A stretch of DNA of 64,000 nt from Pristionchus mayeri (GCA_036245805.1 BTRK01000005.1:49964553-50028552); one strand, 5' to 3'. Positions 39,256-51,643 are shown, counted from the first letter of the stretch. Translations and numbers: made by a program. The notes: a model not told the origin generated them from the letters alone.

Positions 39256-41200
39256 ATCATCGTTGTCTTGTTCTCATTGACCTGTGTAGTAAAGAAAAAT
39301 ACAATACTATGTGAAATAATTGTGTTGGAATAATTGTGAATAAATGATTTCAATGTTATTAACTCTTTCAGTCTTGATAACAAACGAAGAATGAACGTGT
39401 GCGTATAATCAAGATAACGAGAGTAGTGGTATTGCCATTATCACATTATCTCCCGAAGAGGAGAGTCGAACGATCTATGGAAAGTGAATTCAGCCATGAT
39501 CACGAATGTCCTAATAGATTACAATTAATGGCTCCTAATGAACTGCAACTAAAAAACCTTTACCTTATCAGTTTTCTTTAATTCAAGTAAGTAGTTAGCT
39601 TCAGTTGGTTATATCTATAACAACCGTTTTCACTGATAATATGAAGAGAAGTATTGAACATCTTAGTCACAGGACAACTCATAGATATCAAACAGTGGGG
39701 CATTGATCAAAGGAAAGCATCAGACTATGAATAGGATGTTTTCGAACTAGTACACAATGCGAAAAATATGCTTGAATAAATGGAGAATGAATACACCCAG
39801 GTCTAACCAGAACTTCACGTAATAGTACTCTACCACTCTCACCGATCTCTCGATATTTCTCCCCCCCCCCCCCCTTCTACTCGTCAAACCTCCCTCTAAT
39901 CGGATAAAGACATACTTTAATCGTACGGATATCATTCCATCGACCTTTTACTCTAACATTTTACTGGAGATCAATAGAACATCCAAAATAAACAATATTT
40001 TGCCCTATCTGTCAACCGGAACTCAAGAGAGCACGTATTCAGGAAAATCGATTTGCAGGAAAACTGCCTTCATGAATTTAAATATATTTACATATTTTGG
40101 CTCTTCTGCTGGCTCTTGTGCTCAGATCGTTGAGGAGAATAGTTAAATTGGGATGGATATTGGGATAAGTATAGATAGAATATTACTATTCGAAGAACAA
40201 CGACGATCTGATGATCGACGATATGAATGTTCAATGTGCACTGAAAAAAGCTAAAAATGGAAGTATAAATTGTGCCGATCTTGGAATCAGTACAATAGTC
40301 AAAAATTTTTTGATTGGTTTCGAGTATATAATGATCAGTTGTGCAGAGCAAATTAGCCCAAACACTGATTGAGATCGTTTAAAGTTTTTATCGACTTATG
40401 TTCATATATCGTCAAAAACTAAATGCTTTGCCTTTCAACATAGCTTTTAATACGTATTCGTGCAAGTTGGTATAATTGCATAATTTGACTGTATTTCGAG
40501 TGACTGATGGGCCCGTAGATATTTTTTCTGTAGTTCCGAGGAATCATATCCAATAGACAATTACTAGAAAGGTTACAGTCCGTATACATAATCGATATCC
40601 ATAACTATATTTTATTAGTAGCCCAATTCGTCATTACCCGATGAATCTTGAGCAGATGAACGTGCCATACATCCTCATATGTACTGGGCAAGCACCTCTC
40701 AAACAGGCAAATTGAGATAGAACAAACATAGAAAGACTACCTCTCATTTGTTTGGGTATGCCGATAATTCTGTGCTGGAGAGTAGGGTGGCTGAAATGGA
40801 TCAACGGGTCGCTATTTAGAGGGCCTCGGCAGATCAGAGACGGATGAGACGGTTAACCGTCCCCTCTGGCTGTCCTACCCTCTCTAGTCACTGTGGAGAG
40901 GGAGACTCTCTCTTCTCTCTCTCCCTCCCCTCGCGGATGACCCGCATGAGAGAGCAAACAAGACGGTTAACCGTGATCCATTTCAGCCACCCTACTGGAG
41001 AGGTAGCAGTTGCAGAGAAAACAATAAATGCACTAAGTTAATATTTGTGTATTACATGCACCACAATAAAAATGATTGCTCGTAGCACTCGACAAGTGTA
41101 AATATATTAATTTATCTACGATCGATTCCTTTCACTAGTGTGTTGCAGGGAGTGGTAGACTATCATGAGTCATTGAGCCTGAGAAAGGTCTGCAACTTTG
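39256..41200. other. Upstream region of the TRPM gene
   Basis: No gene is recognised. It should contain the TRPM promoter if the start at 39255 is right. It holds a 14-base poly-C run (39861-39874) and a MITE (40783-40994). Confidence 0.4.
40783..40994. mobile_element. hAT-type MITE with perfect 8-bp duplication
   Basis: The 212-bp element has perfect 21-bp inverted ends starting TAGGGTGGCTGAAATGGATC, flanked by identical octamers CTGGAGAG at 40775-40782 and 40995-41002. The 8-bp duplication and TAGGG end are hAT hallmarks. ACGGTTAACCGT occurs twice inside, near each end. There is no coding capacity. The exact duplication suggests a recent insertion. Confidence 0.92.
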
Positions 41201-41234
41201 CCATGGCTTTAAAATCAACGCATAAATATTAGGG

Positions 41235-41745
41235 TATTTAGGGAGGAGAACGGGGGTCGATAATGTCATCTGTAGGTTCGGGCTGTAAAAGAATGGAATC
41301 TTGCTACCAGTTCAATATAAATACTGAATAGGTTCGGCCTCGTTTGTTTGTTCTTTGTAAACATAGAATAGTGAACGAGGAATAATATCGGATCCACTCA
41401 TAATATATTTAATCATACAAAGATCTCATATTACTCTTTCCTCAAGAAGACCAAGATGTTTCATTCTATCAGAGTAGGAGGGGAGATACTATGGGCAGGA
41501 AGAGGAGGGAAAACAACGATAGAATGCTTGTCAGGTTGAAAATAATTTTTCTGACCTTTCTCAAAAATCTCAGCACCTTTCATGATTTTCTCGAGTGGCA
41601 AGGTTTCTTCAGTGCTTTCCATCCTCTACCATGCAGAAAAGAAACACTTCTGCCGAGTAGTTGCTGGAGACTTTAGTCACAGAGTCGAAGATAGAAGAGA
41701 CGACGTCTTCGGAACGGGCCCCTTCCACTCCGAGCGATGCTGTGG
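41235..41745 (-). CDS. Candidate small gene, unknown product
   Basis: Minus-strand stretches look coding but are not fully joined. After TTTCCACAG (about 41742) a frame reads ASLGVEGARSEDVVSSIFD then SVTKVSSNYSAE. An ATG near 41628 opens MESTEETLPLEKIMKGAEIF. After TTTTACAG (about 41289) a short frame reads PEPTDDIIDPRSPP followed by TAA. Splice phases between these do not all fit in my hands and no family is recognised. It could be two fragments, a pseudogene or chance. Confidence 0.22.
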
Positions 41746-41943
41746 AAATATCGAGGGAGAAATGAGAAGGAGAAAAATTGTGAAACTGTTCAAAAGAGGA
41801 GAAAAGGGAACATTCAAATTTTGAACTCTCTCAATTTTTGATCGTTTTCTCGAATTCTCGCAGAGTTAAGTAGTCCACGGAGCAGTCGGCTTCATCGCAC
41901 TGAACAGCCTAGCGTAGTCGTCTCATAAATACTGTAATATCGA

Positions 41944-42201
41944 TTGACGTGGCTGCACGCTTACATTTTTCATCGCAGAGATGTGAACTCCATTCTTAGC
42001 ATCCAGGAGTACCCCAAGCAGCGGAAAGCATCAAAATCGGTAATATTTTACAAGAACGAAGATCGATCTCTAAACATCTTCCTCCGGCTGCCCTGTTATT
42101 CGAGCCGTATAAGCTATTCACCAATCAAGAACGCATTTGAGAATAAGGTAAACATATCTTACGAGATCATTTATTACAGTTCAACATTAGATAGCATGTG
42201 A
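41944..42201 (+). CDS. Open frame of 85 codons, unknown
   Basis: The frame after the acceptor-like TTCATCGCAG (about 41980) is rich in Ser, Tyr, Ile and Lys (for example SILSIQEYPKQRKASKS) and ends in TAG/TGA-flanked AT-rich DNA. A GTAAAC donor follows at about 42148. It has no recognised homolog and may be chance. The remaining 42.2-42.48 kb holds nothing visible. Confidence 0.18.
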   Translation: MTWLHAYIFHRRDVNSILSIQEYPKQRKASKSVIFYKNEDRSLNIFLRLPCYSSRISYSPIKNAFENKVNISYEIIYYSSTLDSM

Positions 42202-42485
42202 AAATGTGAATGCATAAAACAGTTTGCGTGATAAACTAGACTGTGCCAAAATGAAACGCGAGATACATCCAGTCAAACACTTTTCCGATTATGAGATCAA
42301 TGAATTAAGCTGAATGTCATTTAAAAGAAAATCAATAGGATGAGGTAGCGAGAGAAAGGGAAATGAAATAATTTTCACACTGGTAGTATCCAGACTGGCC
42401 TGTTCGTTTTAAAATAGATGGATGAAAATACGGGGAAGGAAAACGAGTCATAAACAACGCATGAGAGGTAGAAGAGCCGGTTCAA

Positions 42486-45400
42486 CTACTCGTCTTCTTT
42501 GATTGCGTCTTTGATGAAGGCCTTGATCGACGTAGTTCGCTCGTTGAGCTCTGGATGTTCGGGAAAGGCCTCGCATACAGCTAACACCATCTGTTTCATG
42601 CTCACCTAAACGAGCAATTATGCAAATGCTAACTGCTAATTGTTTATATTAATTCTTCAATATGGATTATGTGCCACCGCTTATTTAAAGTGAGTATACG
42701 TAGGCTTAGCAGTTTGATTTGATTACGTATTTGAAAGTTACCAAACACCCTTAAAAATTACCTATATATTATTCCTGAAACTAATAGAGATGAAGGAGCT
42801 TAGTAGAAATACAATACTAAAAATCAGAAAATCAATAATAGTGGCAGAACCGGCTTCATAAATATGGACGATGCGACCCTGATCACGACCGATGAGCGCG
42901 CGCGGTTTCAAACGTGAATATCTTGTGTACGGTAGTTAGAGTATACAAGCGCGGTCGAACACTTTTTCTATACCAAATTCATCCTCACTTCATGTAGAAA
43001 TATACATCTAAACATCAAAAGCTTCAAAATCAAATCAACATAATCGATTAATATAAAAGAAAACCGCACGTAAATCAGTTAGCGCTATTTTTTTGTAAAA
43101 TACGGTATTTATGTTCAGGTAATTCGCGGTGAGATATTTTCGTAGAGCTATTTAAAAAAATTTCCATGGGTGTCGGGTAACTTTAACTGAGCGGGGCAAA
43201 AATACTGCAAATCCTTACATATTTGGGTGGACAATCTGTGCCCGAAGGCGAATCTCCAAATTTTGGGACCATGAATTTGGCAGGTGGTTCCAAAACTGGT
43301 GAACCATTACTATGACCCAAATAATCAGTTTCTTGTAATTTCTCGGAAATTTCATTCAAAAGCATTCCTGTACGAAAGTGCACGCGAAGAGCGGTTCTTT
43401 CAGACACAAACAAATCTATTGCACGATATATATCACGTGTCTTCTGAGAGAATGCATGAAAAGGACACACCTGAGGAACTAGCTGCAAAAGTGTGAGCAA
43501 TATCGAAAAGAAAATAATGGTAGAGTCCAGTGGAGACGGGAAAACGTTTGTACTAGCGATTTGTCCGGGAACCGGCTTTTAGGCATTTTCCGGACTTGGT
43601 TCCGGCTCTGACGTAACATGGTTCATTTTTGACCTAGAGTGGCCAGCTTGCGCTCAAAATTAGCGGAAAAGTATTTTAAGAAACTTTCATGTTAACACCA
43701 AAGCCGGGTGATTGCGAAATCACGTTGAAAATATCGAAATACCGGGTGAGATTCAAAAAAAAAATTCATATCTCGCTTGGAACCCCACCTTTTAGTGGAT
43801 TTTTATTGCAGTTTCAGAATCTAAGTACCCATATTAGTCAAGGAAAAATGCGAATGAGAATCCGTAGGGGTGTGAATATGTTACGCTAATGCAAAATGTG
43901 TGCCCAATTCGATAATTCGTGATTTTCAATTTCTTATGCTTAAGCCATAATCGCTCAGATATATCTTTTCTTTCATAAATTGATGGTTTGCAACCTAGAT
44001 ATGCTGTATTCCGTTGAAAAAATCAAAGATTTCCACATTTCTTGAAAATCATATTTTTCACCTCGATATTTCTCATATTTGCAGGTTTCAAACTCAACAT
44101 TTCAAATATCTTACACGTGTTCACTATACGGATCTTATAGCATGCTAAACCATGAGTAATATTTGTTGGTATGGACCTGATCGACGATTTATAAAATCTA
44201 CTTTTTGACACTCGAAAACGCCCGATCGAGCGTGTCGGAAATATTTAAAATTCGATAGTGAGGTTAATTTTGTGAATTATGGTTGTTTATAAGTTGTAAA
44301 AATGTTTTCGTGAACTATGCAGTCAATTACATATGCGAAATTCGCCATTGTTTTTGTTTCTAAATTTTCGAATTATTTGAGAGTCAGAAAATGACATTTC
44401 CCAAAAAACGTGAAAATTGTCGCTTTTCGCCAGTATTTTAAGCCGGAGGTTACGAAAACTTTTTTACGACTTATAAACAACCATAATTCACAAAATTAAC
44501 ATCACTATCGATTTTTTAAAAAATTTCCGACAACTCGTTCGGGCGTTTTCTAGTGGCCAAAAGTTGATTTTTCTAATCGTTGGTCAGGTCCGTACCAACA
44601 AATATTACTCATGGTATAGCATGCAATAAGATCCGTATAGTGAACACGTGTAAGATCCTCGAAATGTTGAGTTTGAAACCTGAAAATTTGAGAAATATCG
44701 AGGTGAAAAATATGATTTTCGAGAAATGTGGAAATCTTTGATTTTTTCAACGGAATACAGCATATCTAGGTTGCAAACCATCAATTTATGAAAGAAAAGA
44801 TATATCTGAGCGATTATGGCTTAAGCATAAGAAATTGAAAATCACGAATTAGCGAATTGAGCACACATTTTGCATTAGCGTAACATATTCACACCCCTAC
44901 GGATTCTCATTCGCATTTTTCCTTGACTAATATGGGTACTTAGATTCTGAAACTGCAATAAAAATCCACTAAAAGGTGGGGTTCCAAGCGAGATATGAAT
45001 TTTTTTATGAATCTCGACACGGTTTTTCGATATTTTCAATGTGATTTCGCAATCACCCGGCTTTGGTGTAAACATGAAAGTTTCTTAAAATAATTTTCCG
45101 CGCATTTTGAGCACAAGCTGGCCACTGTAGCTCAACAATGAACCATGTTACGTCAGAGCCGGAACCAAGTCCGGAAAATGCCTAAAAGCCGGTTCCGGGA
45201 CAAATCGCTAGTACAAAAGTTTTCCCGTCTCCACTGGACTCTACCATAATTTTCTTTTCGATATTGCTCAAGCTTTTGCAGCTAGTTCCTCCGGTTCATG
45301 CAATCTCTCAGAAGACGCGTGATATATTACCGAAGTGAGGTCAAAAGTCTTGAGCAGCTCAGAGATCTTCGCTTTAACTTCATTGTCCGAAGGCGTCAGC

Positions 45401-48400
45401 TCAGTCTGTAAATATTATTTTAATCACCTATGAAAATAGGCAAATCAAAGCTGAGAACTGCCCAAAAATAAATGAGAACAATAAACAAGTTCTTGATAAG
45501 AGCTTCTATTAGCAATATATTGGGGGAAAATACGTTACATTAATTCGATACAAACCAATGATGTGAACGAAGCGAACTACTATCTGAGACGACTAAATTT
45601 TTTAAAAGTACCTTTTCTTCCTTTTTTTCACTGGAATCGCTCGAACTTGTAACGGAGTGGTCATCATCCTTTTGTTCGCTCTCGTCCTCCGAATCAGCTT
45701 TTTTCGCCTTCTTAGAAGCAGTCTGCAAGCATTTGAAGTAAGACGTATATTACATAATAAATGTTAAGTAACTGCTCCCTCGTTCATTAATTAAACTGAG
45801 ATATATGACCGACAATCGTAGACGTATAATTCGGCACTGAATGTGATCAGTTAAATCCAATTTTTTTGCGGACTTCGAAATATTTCAGGAAAAATCAAAG
45901 TCGGTCCATCTATATATCATATAACAAGATCGTTTAACAATAAGCATAGCCGAGAAATCAATTATCTTGTTGTACTCTTCAACATACACAACGCCCTTGT
46001 ACGTAAGCCAACTCACCGTGACACTCTGATCATCAGCTTTTCTCTTCTTGACTGCCTTCTTCGGAGTCTAAATTAAGTATTTTATAACTATTGGCATATT
46101 TGTTAGCAGAATTTTCCGTAGCATATTTCTTTCAAACTCGGTGAACCGTCTAGATAAAATGAGCTGAAACGAAAATCGCCAAAAAAGTACATTAATCAAA
46201 CTTCAGATCACCTTTTTGCTTGCACTTTCACTGTCATTATCCTCCTCGTCGCTCTCGGTGTCAACAGTCTCCTTGGAAGTAGTTTTCTTGGCCGATGAAG
46301 CAACTTTCTTCTTCGAAGGTGTCTTGGAATAACAAAAACAATGAGTATCATGTTTTCTCTTTGTCTATCAAACATATGCGTGGCCACATTCATTCATATA
46401 GGACCTTGATTTGTATGGTCGTTGTCACACATGACAACTAATCCTAGAGCTGAATACACATTCTCACCTTCCCAACACTCTTTCGGCTGCTCCCCTTCTT
46501 AGGCACATTCTTGCCCTCGTCGTGGGGTTTGAGAAGAAAGTCCATTATGATCTGGACCTCGTCATCTTTTGACTTGCCCGGTGCCATTCCAAGGATTCGC
46601 CGCATCTGTATCAGGGCTGTGCACACCGTTCAAATGCTATTTATGTTTAGCCCACCTCTCCCCAGGGTTTTTTTGCAATAAGGGTAGGATTAGGGGCCGC
46701 TTACAGGGTAAGACCGCGTAATCGATTTCACCCCAGAGGTGAGTGGCAAGGAGGGAGAGTATTGGTAGGCTTCGAACATATTCAAATAATTAATTTAAAA
46801 TTATAATTATTTTTCAGTGCTTAAACTGATTTAAAAATATTCACGTAGTTGATCAGTCAAACTAGGTGGACAATGGAGCTTCTGAAGTTTTTTGACGTAC
46901 AAAGATAAAACACCGCAAAAGTTTTGCAACAACCTTATGTAATAGCAAACTGACATGAGAGAGATCCGCTCTAGTGTACTTGTTAACAACAGCATGCTTC
47001 CTCTTATATTCTTCCGAATTTTTTACAAAAGAGAATCTGAAAAAAAAGATAAATCGTACTAACGTTAAACAAATAAACGAAAAAAAAATTGCCAATTCTC
47101 ATTTATGTTTGTTCATTTGACTAAGTAAACGGTAGTTTAATAGTGAAAAAACGAACCCGTTGAATTTCTTAAGTTCTTTCCTCAATGATTTAATTGTTCC
47201 TGGTGTTCCATAGCAAATGCGGTAGAGAGGTCGCAGATCAATCACTTTCTTCTCAGTGTCGATCTGGTGGGCGACTGCAAATGTTTTAAGTTTAAAAACA
47301 CAAATGAAAATAATTTGAACTGACGAGCGTGCCCAGATCACAACAAAATGAGTTTTCAAAAGTGAGAACACATTCTCACCTTCCCAACACAATGGCTTGA
47401 TCTCTGATCCCTTCCCCTCCCCATGCCCTTGCTGCCTAGCAACCTTCAACCGATTCGATCCAATCGACGGACATCCGTTTATTGTAAACCCTCTCGCTAT
47501 TTTTGTAATCTCACCTAACGGAATAAATGAATGAATGAATGAATGAATGAATGAATGAATGAATGAGAGAGCACGCGTGATCAGTTTGTAGTTGTCAGAT
47601 CCTGCGATCTTTTTCTTTAGCACGCTCACACATGCGACGCACAGGACACGGGTACAACCTAGACAGACTGTAGGTAGCAATGGCGGGGGGCGGACATTTC
47701 CGCAACGGGGTACCATTCGCTTGACAGAAGGAGTAGCAACATGGGAGTTGTTGCATTGTTACCAGTATGTGCTCCCCCACAATAACATATTTAAATTTTG
47801 TTACCAGGCGATATTGAGTTTTACCCCAAATCAACGACCCGGGGTTCATGGTTTGTGGATTTCCATGAACCCCTATACGTTGAAACTCATGGTCGCCTGG
47901 TAACAAAATTTATATATGCTAAAGTGGGGGAGCACATACTGGTAACAATGCAACAACTCACATATTGCTACTCCTTCTGTCAGGCGAATGGTACTCCGTT
48001 GCGGAAATGTCCGCCCCCCGCAATGGCAGTGTGTGTCGCACTTGGGCTGGGTGCAAAAATGAAAAAAAATTTCCAAAACTATTTCCCCGATGAATTTGCA
48101 GACGCAATTTTTATATTCAATTTTTAGCTTGTATTTATATGAAAATATTATTTTAGTCATACCAGGATATACAGAACATGCCTACCTAAAACGCATCTCT
48201 GTAGATTTATTACTAATATTGCTAAGTGGTGGCATGTTTTAGAAAGTGTCAAATTTCATCCGAATTCTATGACCTGCCACCGCCTTCCCGGGCTTTCCCA
48301 CCTAACCAAACCAATCCTATCATACCAGCCATGCACTTACAAGGGGGACCCTAAACTCACCGCCGTCCAATCCGAACTTTAACTATATATGGTTGTATAT

Positions 48401-51400
48401 ACCAATGATGCATATCTCACTCTCGGTTCCGATTTTGCCGCACTGATCTACTAAGGGTCGATAATCGATCGACTCTTCCAAAAATTGTGCAAAAAATACG
48501 ATTTGTTGTGTCCAAAAACTTCCATTCTCGTTTTGGTGCGAAAATATGTGCAAATTCGTTTTCTACGGGTCGAAATACGTCAGAAAACGTTAACTCGGCT
48601 TATTCTGAGAATTTTTATTTGTAGCCTCACAAAACATCACACTCAATTAGTGTTCCCTGCCTGAGAAGCCAAAAATAAAAATTATTAAAATAAGCCGAAT
48701 TAAAGGTTTTCTGACGTATTTCGACCCGTAGAAAAATAATTTGCTCATATTTTCGCACCAAAACGAGAATGGAAGCTTGTGGGCACAAAAAAATTTTATT
48801 TTTTGGCATAATTTTTGAAAGAGTTTATCGATTATCGACCCTTAGTAGATCTGTGCGGCAAAATCTGAACCAAGCGTGAGATATGTATCATTGGTATATA
48901 CAACCACATATAGTTAAAGTTCGGATTGGACGGCGGTGAGTTTAGGGTCCCCCTTGTTAGCTTTCACCCAGTGTATAGCACAGGATTGGCAGTCGTTCGA
49001 AAGTGGTGATATTTAAGGTTGAATAAAGAAAACCATCTAAAATCGGGGTTATTCTTACCTCTCCGAGACAGTAGGCTTTCCCACCCAACCAAACCACTTG
49101 TTTCGAATCGGCCATGCACTGGGCTATCACGCAATGTATAACACCAGCCTTGAAAGCCGTTCGTAAGTACTGCTATTTCCACTTGAATGATAAACACTAA
49201 AATTTTGCAAATCGCTAATTTATCTTTTCTCTTCTGTGAAAAGAACATTAAAATCTAATCTACCCTTTTGAAAGTCCATGTGTTCATATGCATGAGAAAT
49301 AAAATTCAATAGAAACCTAGAAAAATAAATATGAACATTATTTTGCTAATTCGATTACATGTATGACCCAACTCACCGACACAACTTCATTCCCAATTCA
49401 GTTTTGAAAGATCGCTGTATTTTTGTTATTTTAAATAATTTTTATATTTCATTTTCCTAGATCGTTTCAGCATCGCTGATTACATACGTGTATTAAAAGA
49501 AAATATTGATTTAGCGCCTTTGAATAATGTCCATTGCCCTTGCTAACTGTAGGCTGGAATAATTAAACAGTATAAATTCGATATTTGTACCAAGGGAGAG
49601 CTACAAACCCTAATACTTTGTAGCTCTCCCTTGGTACAAATATCGAATTTATAATGTTTAATTATTCCAGCCTACAGTCTAGGTTGTACCCGTGTCCTGT
49701 GCGTCGCGTTTGTGTGTGCTAAAGAAAAAGATCGCAGAATCTGACAACTACAAACTGATAGCATTTTTGACATTTTGGAGATACTAAAAATATGCTGCGG
49801 AAGGGTACAATTTATGTTATTATCCGACTTAGTGCCAAAAGTTATAATAGGGGGGTCAATTTCATCCTCTACTGGTAACTGATCACGCCCACCCTTGTTT
49901 TTTCACAGTCTCTCTCCTTTTTGATCAGACGTGTGCACAAATTTAAATAATTTCACTGCCGTTGGATAACTTTAATTAGAGGATTTTAATTGGAGGTGTT
50001 AATAAGGATCCGAATTGAGAAATTCTGCCAGAAGTCGCGTGATATATTGCATAAATGAGATAGTAATGTTACTTCGTTTTTGCAATATGTCACGCGAGTA
50101 ATGCTTACAAACTAACCGAAAGGAATATCCTCCAGAGCGGTACCTGATCCAGCAACAGCAGGAGCTTTGTGCTTCGTATTAAACTTCTCTTCAACCTTAA
50201 ATACGGGATTGCAAGAACTGTCGAGTAGTGAGAAATAAACTCAAGAAATTAGACCATAGTCACTATTGAAGCCAACTTCAAGATACCACGGGTATGTAGC
50301 TCCGATCAGCAGGGAAATACATATTTTCACCCCTTCCCATTTTTAACCCCGACCCAACCCCTATACAAATTTCAACCAACGCCGCTATGAATTAGACACC
50401 TGACACAATGACACTAGCCTAACTAATGAAAGATAATAATTTAAACGACCTCGGTATAACTTGTATTGTGATATAATAATTCGTTACATGTAGAATTTAA
50501 TTTGTGTGATTGGGAGGGGGATAATTTACAAATGCAATAGAATACATTACCTTGAGAAATGAAGTGCTTTCCCTCTTTCTCTTCCCTTCGATCACAAGAG
50601 GCATGTCATAAATACCTGAACACGATGCCCGTCAACATTCTGTTCAGTACAACAATGATCGATTGCGTGTAAAATCAAACTTTTTAAAAATAATATTAAT
50701 ATATTTTTTGATTCCTCACCTTTCTTCTCCTCTTCCTCTTTTTCTTCCTCGTCGGAATCATTATCTTCTGCCTCACTTTCGACCTTCTTCTTAGGCGATT
50801 GCTTGGAACTTTTTACGGGAGAGGCCTGGAACACCCATTTTTGAGAACTGAGAAAATTATAATTATTAAAAGTGTAGCATATTTCATAAGCAGTATTTTC
50901 ATGGTGACTCAACACCTCATTCCAAATTTCGATATATTGGACGGAGCCCAGGATTGCACGACGTTTCGCACACATAGAAAGAACGGGCACTGCTATAGAA
51001 GCCGAGATTGGGGAACAGATTAAAGTGCCAAGGATATACCCGGGCATGTGGATAATACTTTACGACTACCGCATCCCTATGTCCAGATCCATTTCCCTGG
51101 GTAAAAACCAATACCTAAACCGAAGGGTAAAAGCATTAGGACAATACCAATACAATATCTATCGGTACCCCAATCTGGGCTTCTATAGTAGTGCCGAAAG
51201 AACGCGTGAAACAAAGGGAAAAATACAACGGATTTTGATAGCGCTTTTGTTGTAAAAGTGACAATGTTCAGCGAAAACTTAATTCTCGCAATTAAATTAC
51301 CAATTCGTACTGGAGCATGGAATTATGAATTCACCTTTTTCTCTTCTGTTGATTTTTTAGGTGAGTCAGCGGGGCATTTCGAAGGAGATTTTGCTGATTT

Positions 51401-51643
51401 CGAAGCGTCGTCCGGCACCTGAAATTATAAAACTGAAGAATAGTTAAATGTTTAGATATAAACTATATATTTAAATAGTGTTCAGCTACCTCATCTTTCG
51501 TGACGATAGAAGTAATTGGACTTCCCTTAGTTTCTTGCTTGGTGATGACCTAAGCATGTTGAATTTAATCGACATAAAAATATAAATAATGGCTATATCC
51601 TCACCTCATCCTCTTTCCTGGGCACTTCCTCAACTTCTGCCAT
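42486..51643 (-). CDS. DEK chromatin-architecture protein
   Basis: DEK binds cruciform and supercoiled DNA and histones and shapes chromatin. About 14 exons are seen. The N-terminus MAEVEEVPRKEDE starts at ATG 51643 and leads into acidic, Lys-rich exons (51490-51550, 51340-51420, 50720-50825). The core reads MPLVIEGKRKRE (50620-50554), GSGTALEDIPFG (50160-50115), CYGTPGTIKSLRKELKKFNG and F (47225-47146), then FSFVKNSEEYKRKHAVV (47038-46930) and DDEVQIIMDFLLKPHDEGK (46570-46500), matching the SAP-containing DEK core. A charged Lys/Ser/Glu linker (46320-45613) precedes the DEK_C domain: SDNEVKAKISELLKTFDL (45395-45335), then MKQMVLAVCEAFPEHPEL and TSIKAFIKDAIKEDE, stop TAG 42486-42488. The last intron (2.7 kb) and the intron at 47.3-50.1 kb are filled with palindromes. 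Confidence 0.9.
43425..45328. mobile_element. 1.9-kb palindromic (foldback) element
   Basis: Left arm 43425-44308 and right arm 44445-45328 are near-identical inverted copies separated by about 135 bp. Matching landmarks are GGTAGAGTCCAGTGGAGACG (43520) with its inverse at 45225-45245, and the interior block near 44275 with its inverse near 44470. Short open frames in the arms mirror each other and are not convincingly coding. The right end abuts the 5' splice site of the DEK exon at 45331-45405. Confidence 0.88.
47527..47566. repeat. (AATG)n microsatellite
   Basis: About ten AATG units lie in the large DEK intron, just outside the foldback element that begins at 47581. On the minus strand this gives an Ile-His-Ser-Phe periodic open frame that is not a gene. 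Confidence 0.9.
47680..48025. mobile_element. Nested palindrome, about 345 bp
   Basis: The arms read GGGGGGCGGACATTTCCGCAAC at the left and the inverse at 48000-48020 and meet at a small central hairpin (GGTTCATGG/CCATGAACC near 47840-47872). A related single arm lies at 32270-32355. Confidence 0.85.
48339..48957. mobile_element. Nested palindrome, about 620 bp
   Basis: Outer arms begin ACAAGGGGGACCCTAAACTC and end with its inverse. The arms remain alignable, with mismatches, for about 290 bp to a loop near 48632-48665. Internal TCGATAATCGA-like and TTTCGACCCGTAGAAAA blocks pair across it. Confidence 0.85.
49549..49676. mobile_element. Nested near-perfect hairpin, 128 bp
   Basis: Arms of about 58 bp (GTAGGCTGGAATAATTAAAC to GAGAGCTACAAA) are almost exact inverses around a 9-bp loop (CCCTAATAC). 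It sits directly against the inner edge of the outer element's right arm. Confidence 0.88.
50033..50100. repeat. Short inverted repeat
   Basis: CGCGTGATATATTGCA and the near inverse TGCAATATGTCACGCG flank about 30 bp. The same terminal motif occurs at both ends of the 43.4-45.3 kb palindrome, so this may be a minimal relative of it. Confidence 0.6.
50985..51195. mobile_element. MITE with perfect 8-bp duplication
   Basis: The 211-bp element has inverted ends of about 30 bp (GGGCACTGCTATAGAAGCC and the inverse of GGCACTACTATAGAAGCCC, plus AGATTGGGG). It is flanked by identical octamers GAAAGAAC at 50977-50984 and 51196-51203. An 8-bp duplication suggests a hAT-type element. It lies in a DEK intron, and the same ends bracket the retroelement in rab-8. 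Confidence 0.88.

Larger units (their letters stand above)
47581..49760. mobile_element. Outer foldback element holding three nested hairpins
   Basis: Terminal arms of about 90 bp (47581-47675 and 49670-49760) are inverted copies; both include the block around TTTGTAGTTGTCAGAT, AAAGAAAAAGATCGCA (one strand) and ACGGGTACAACCTAGAC. Between them lie three further inverted repeats and two direct repeats of about 50 bp (48288-48340 and 49072-49124, both with GGCTTTCCCACC). It occupies most of a DEK intron. Confidence 0.78.

Noticed and set aside
43689..45075. Matching open frames of 66 codons on opposite strands
   Set aside because: They are mirror copies in the two arms of the 1.9-kb palindrome, with no recognised protein family.
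47099..47716. Minus-strand open frame of 205 codons
   Set aside because: It joins a true DEK exon (47146-47280) to intron sequence, including the (AATG)n microsatellite that gives an Ile-His-Ser-Phe repeat.
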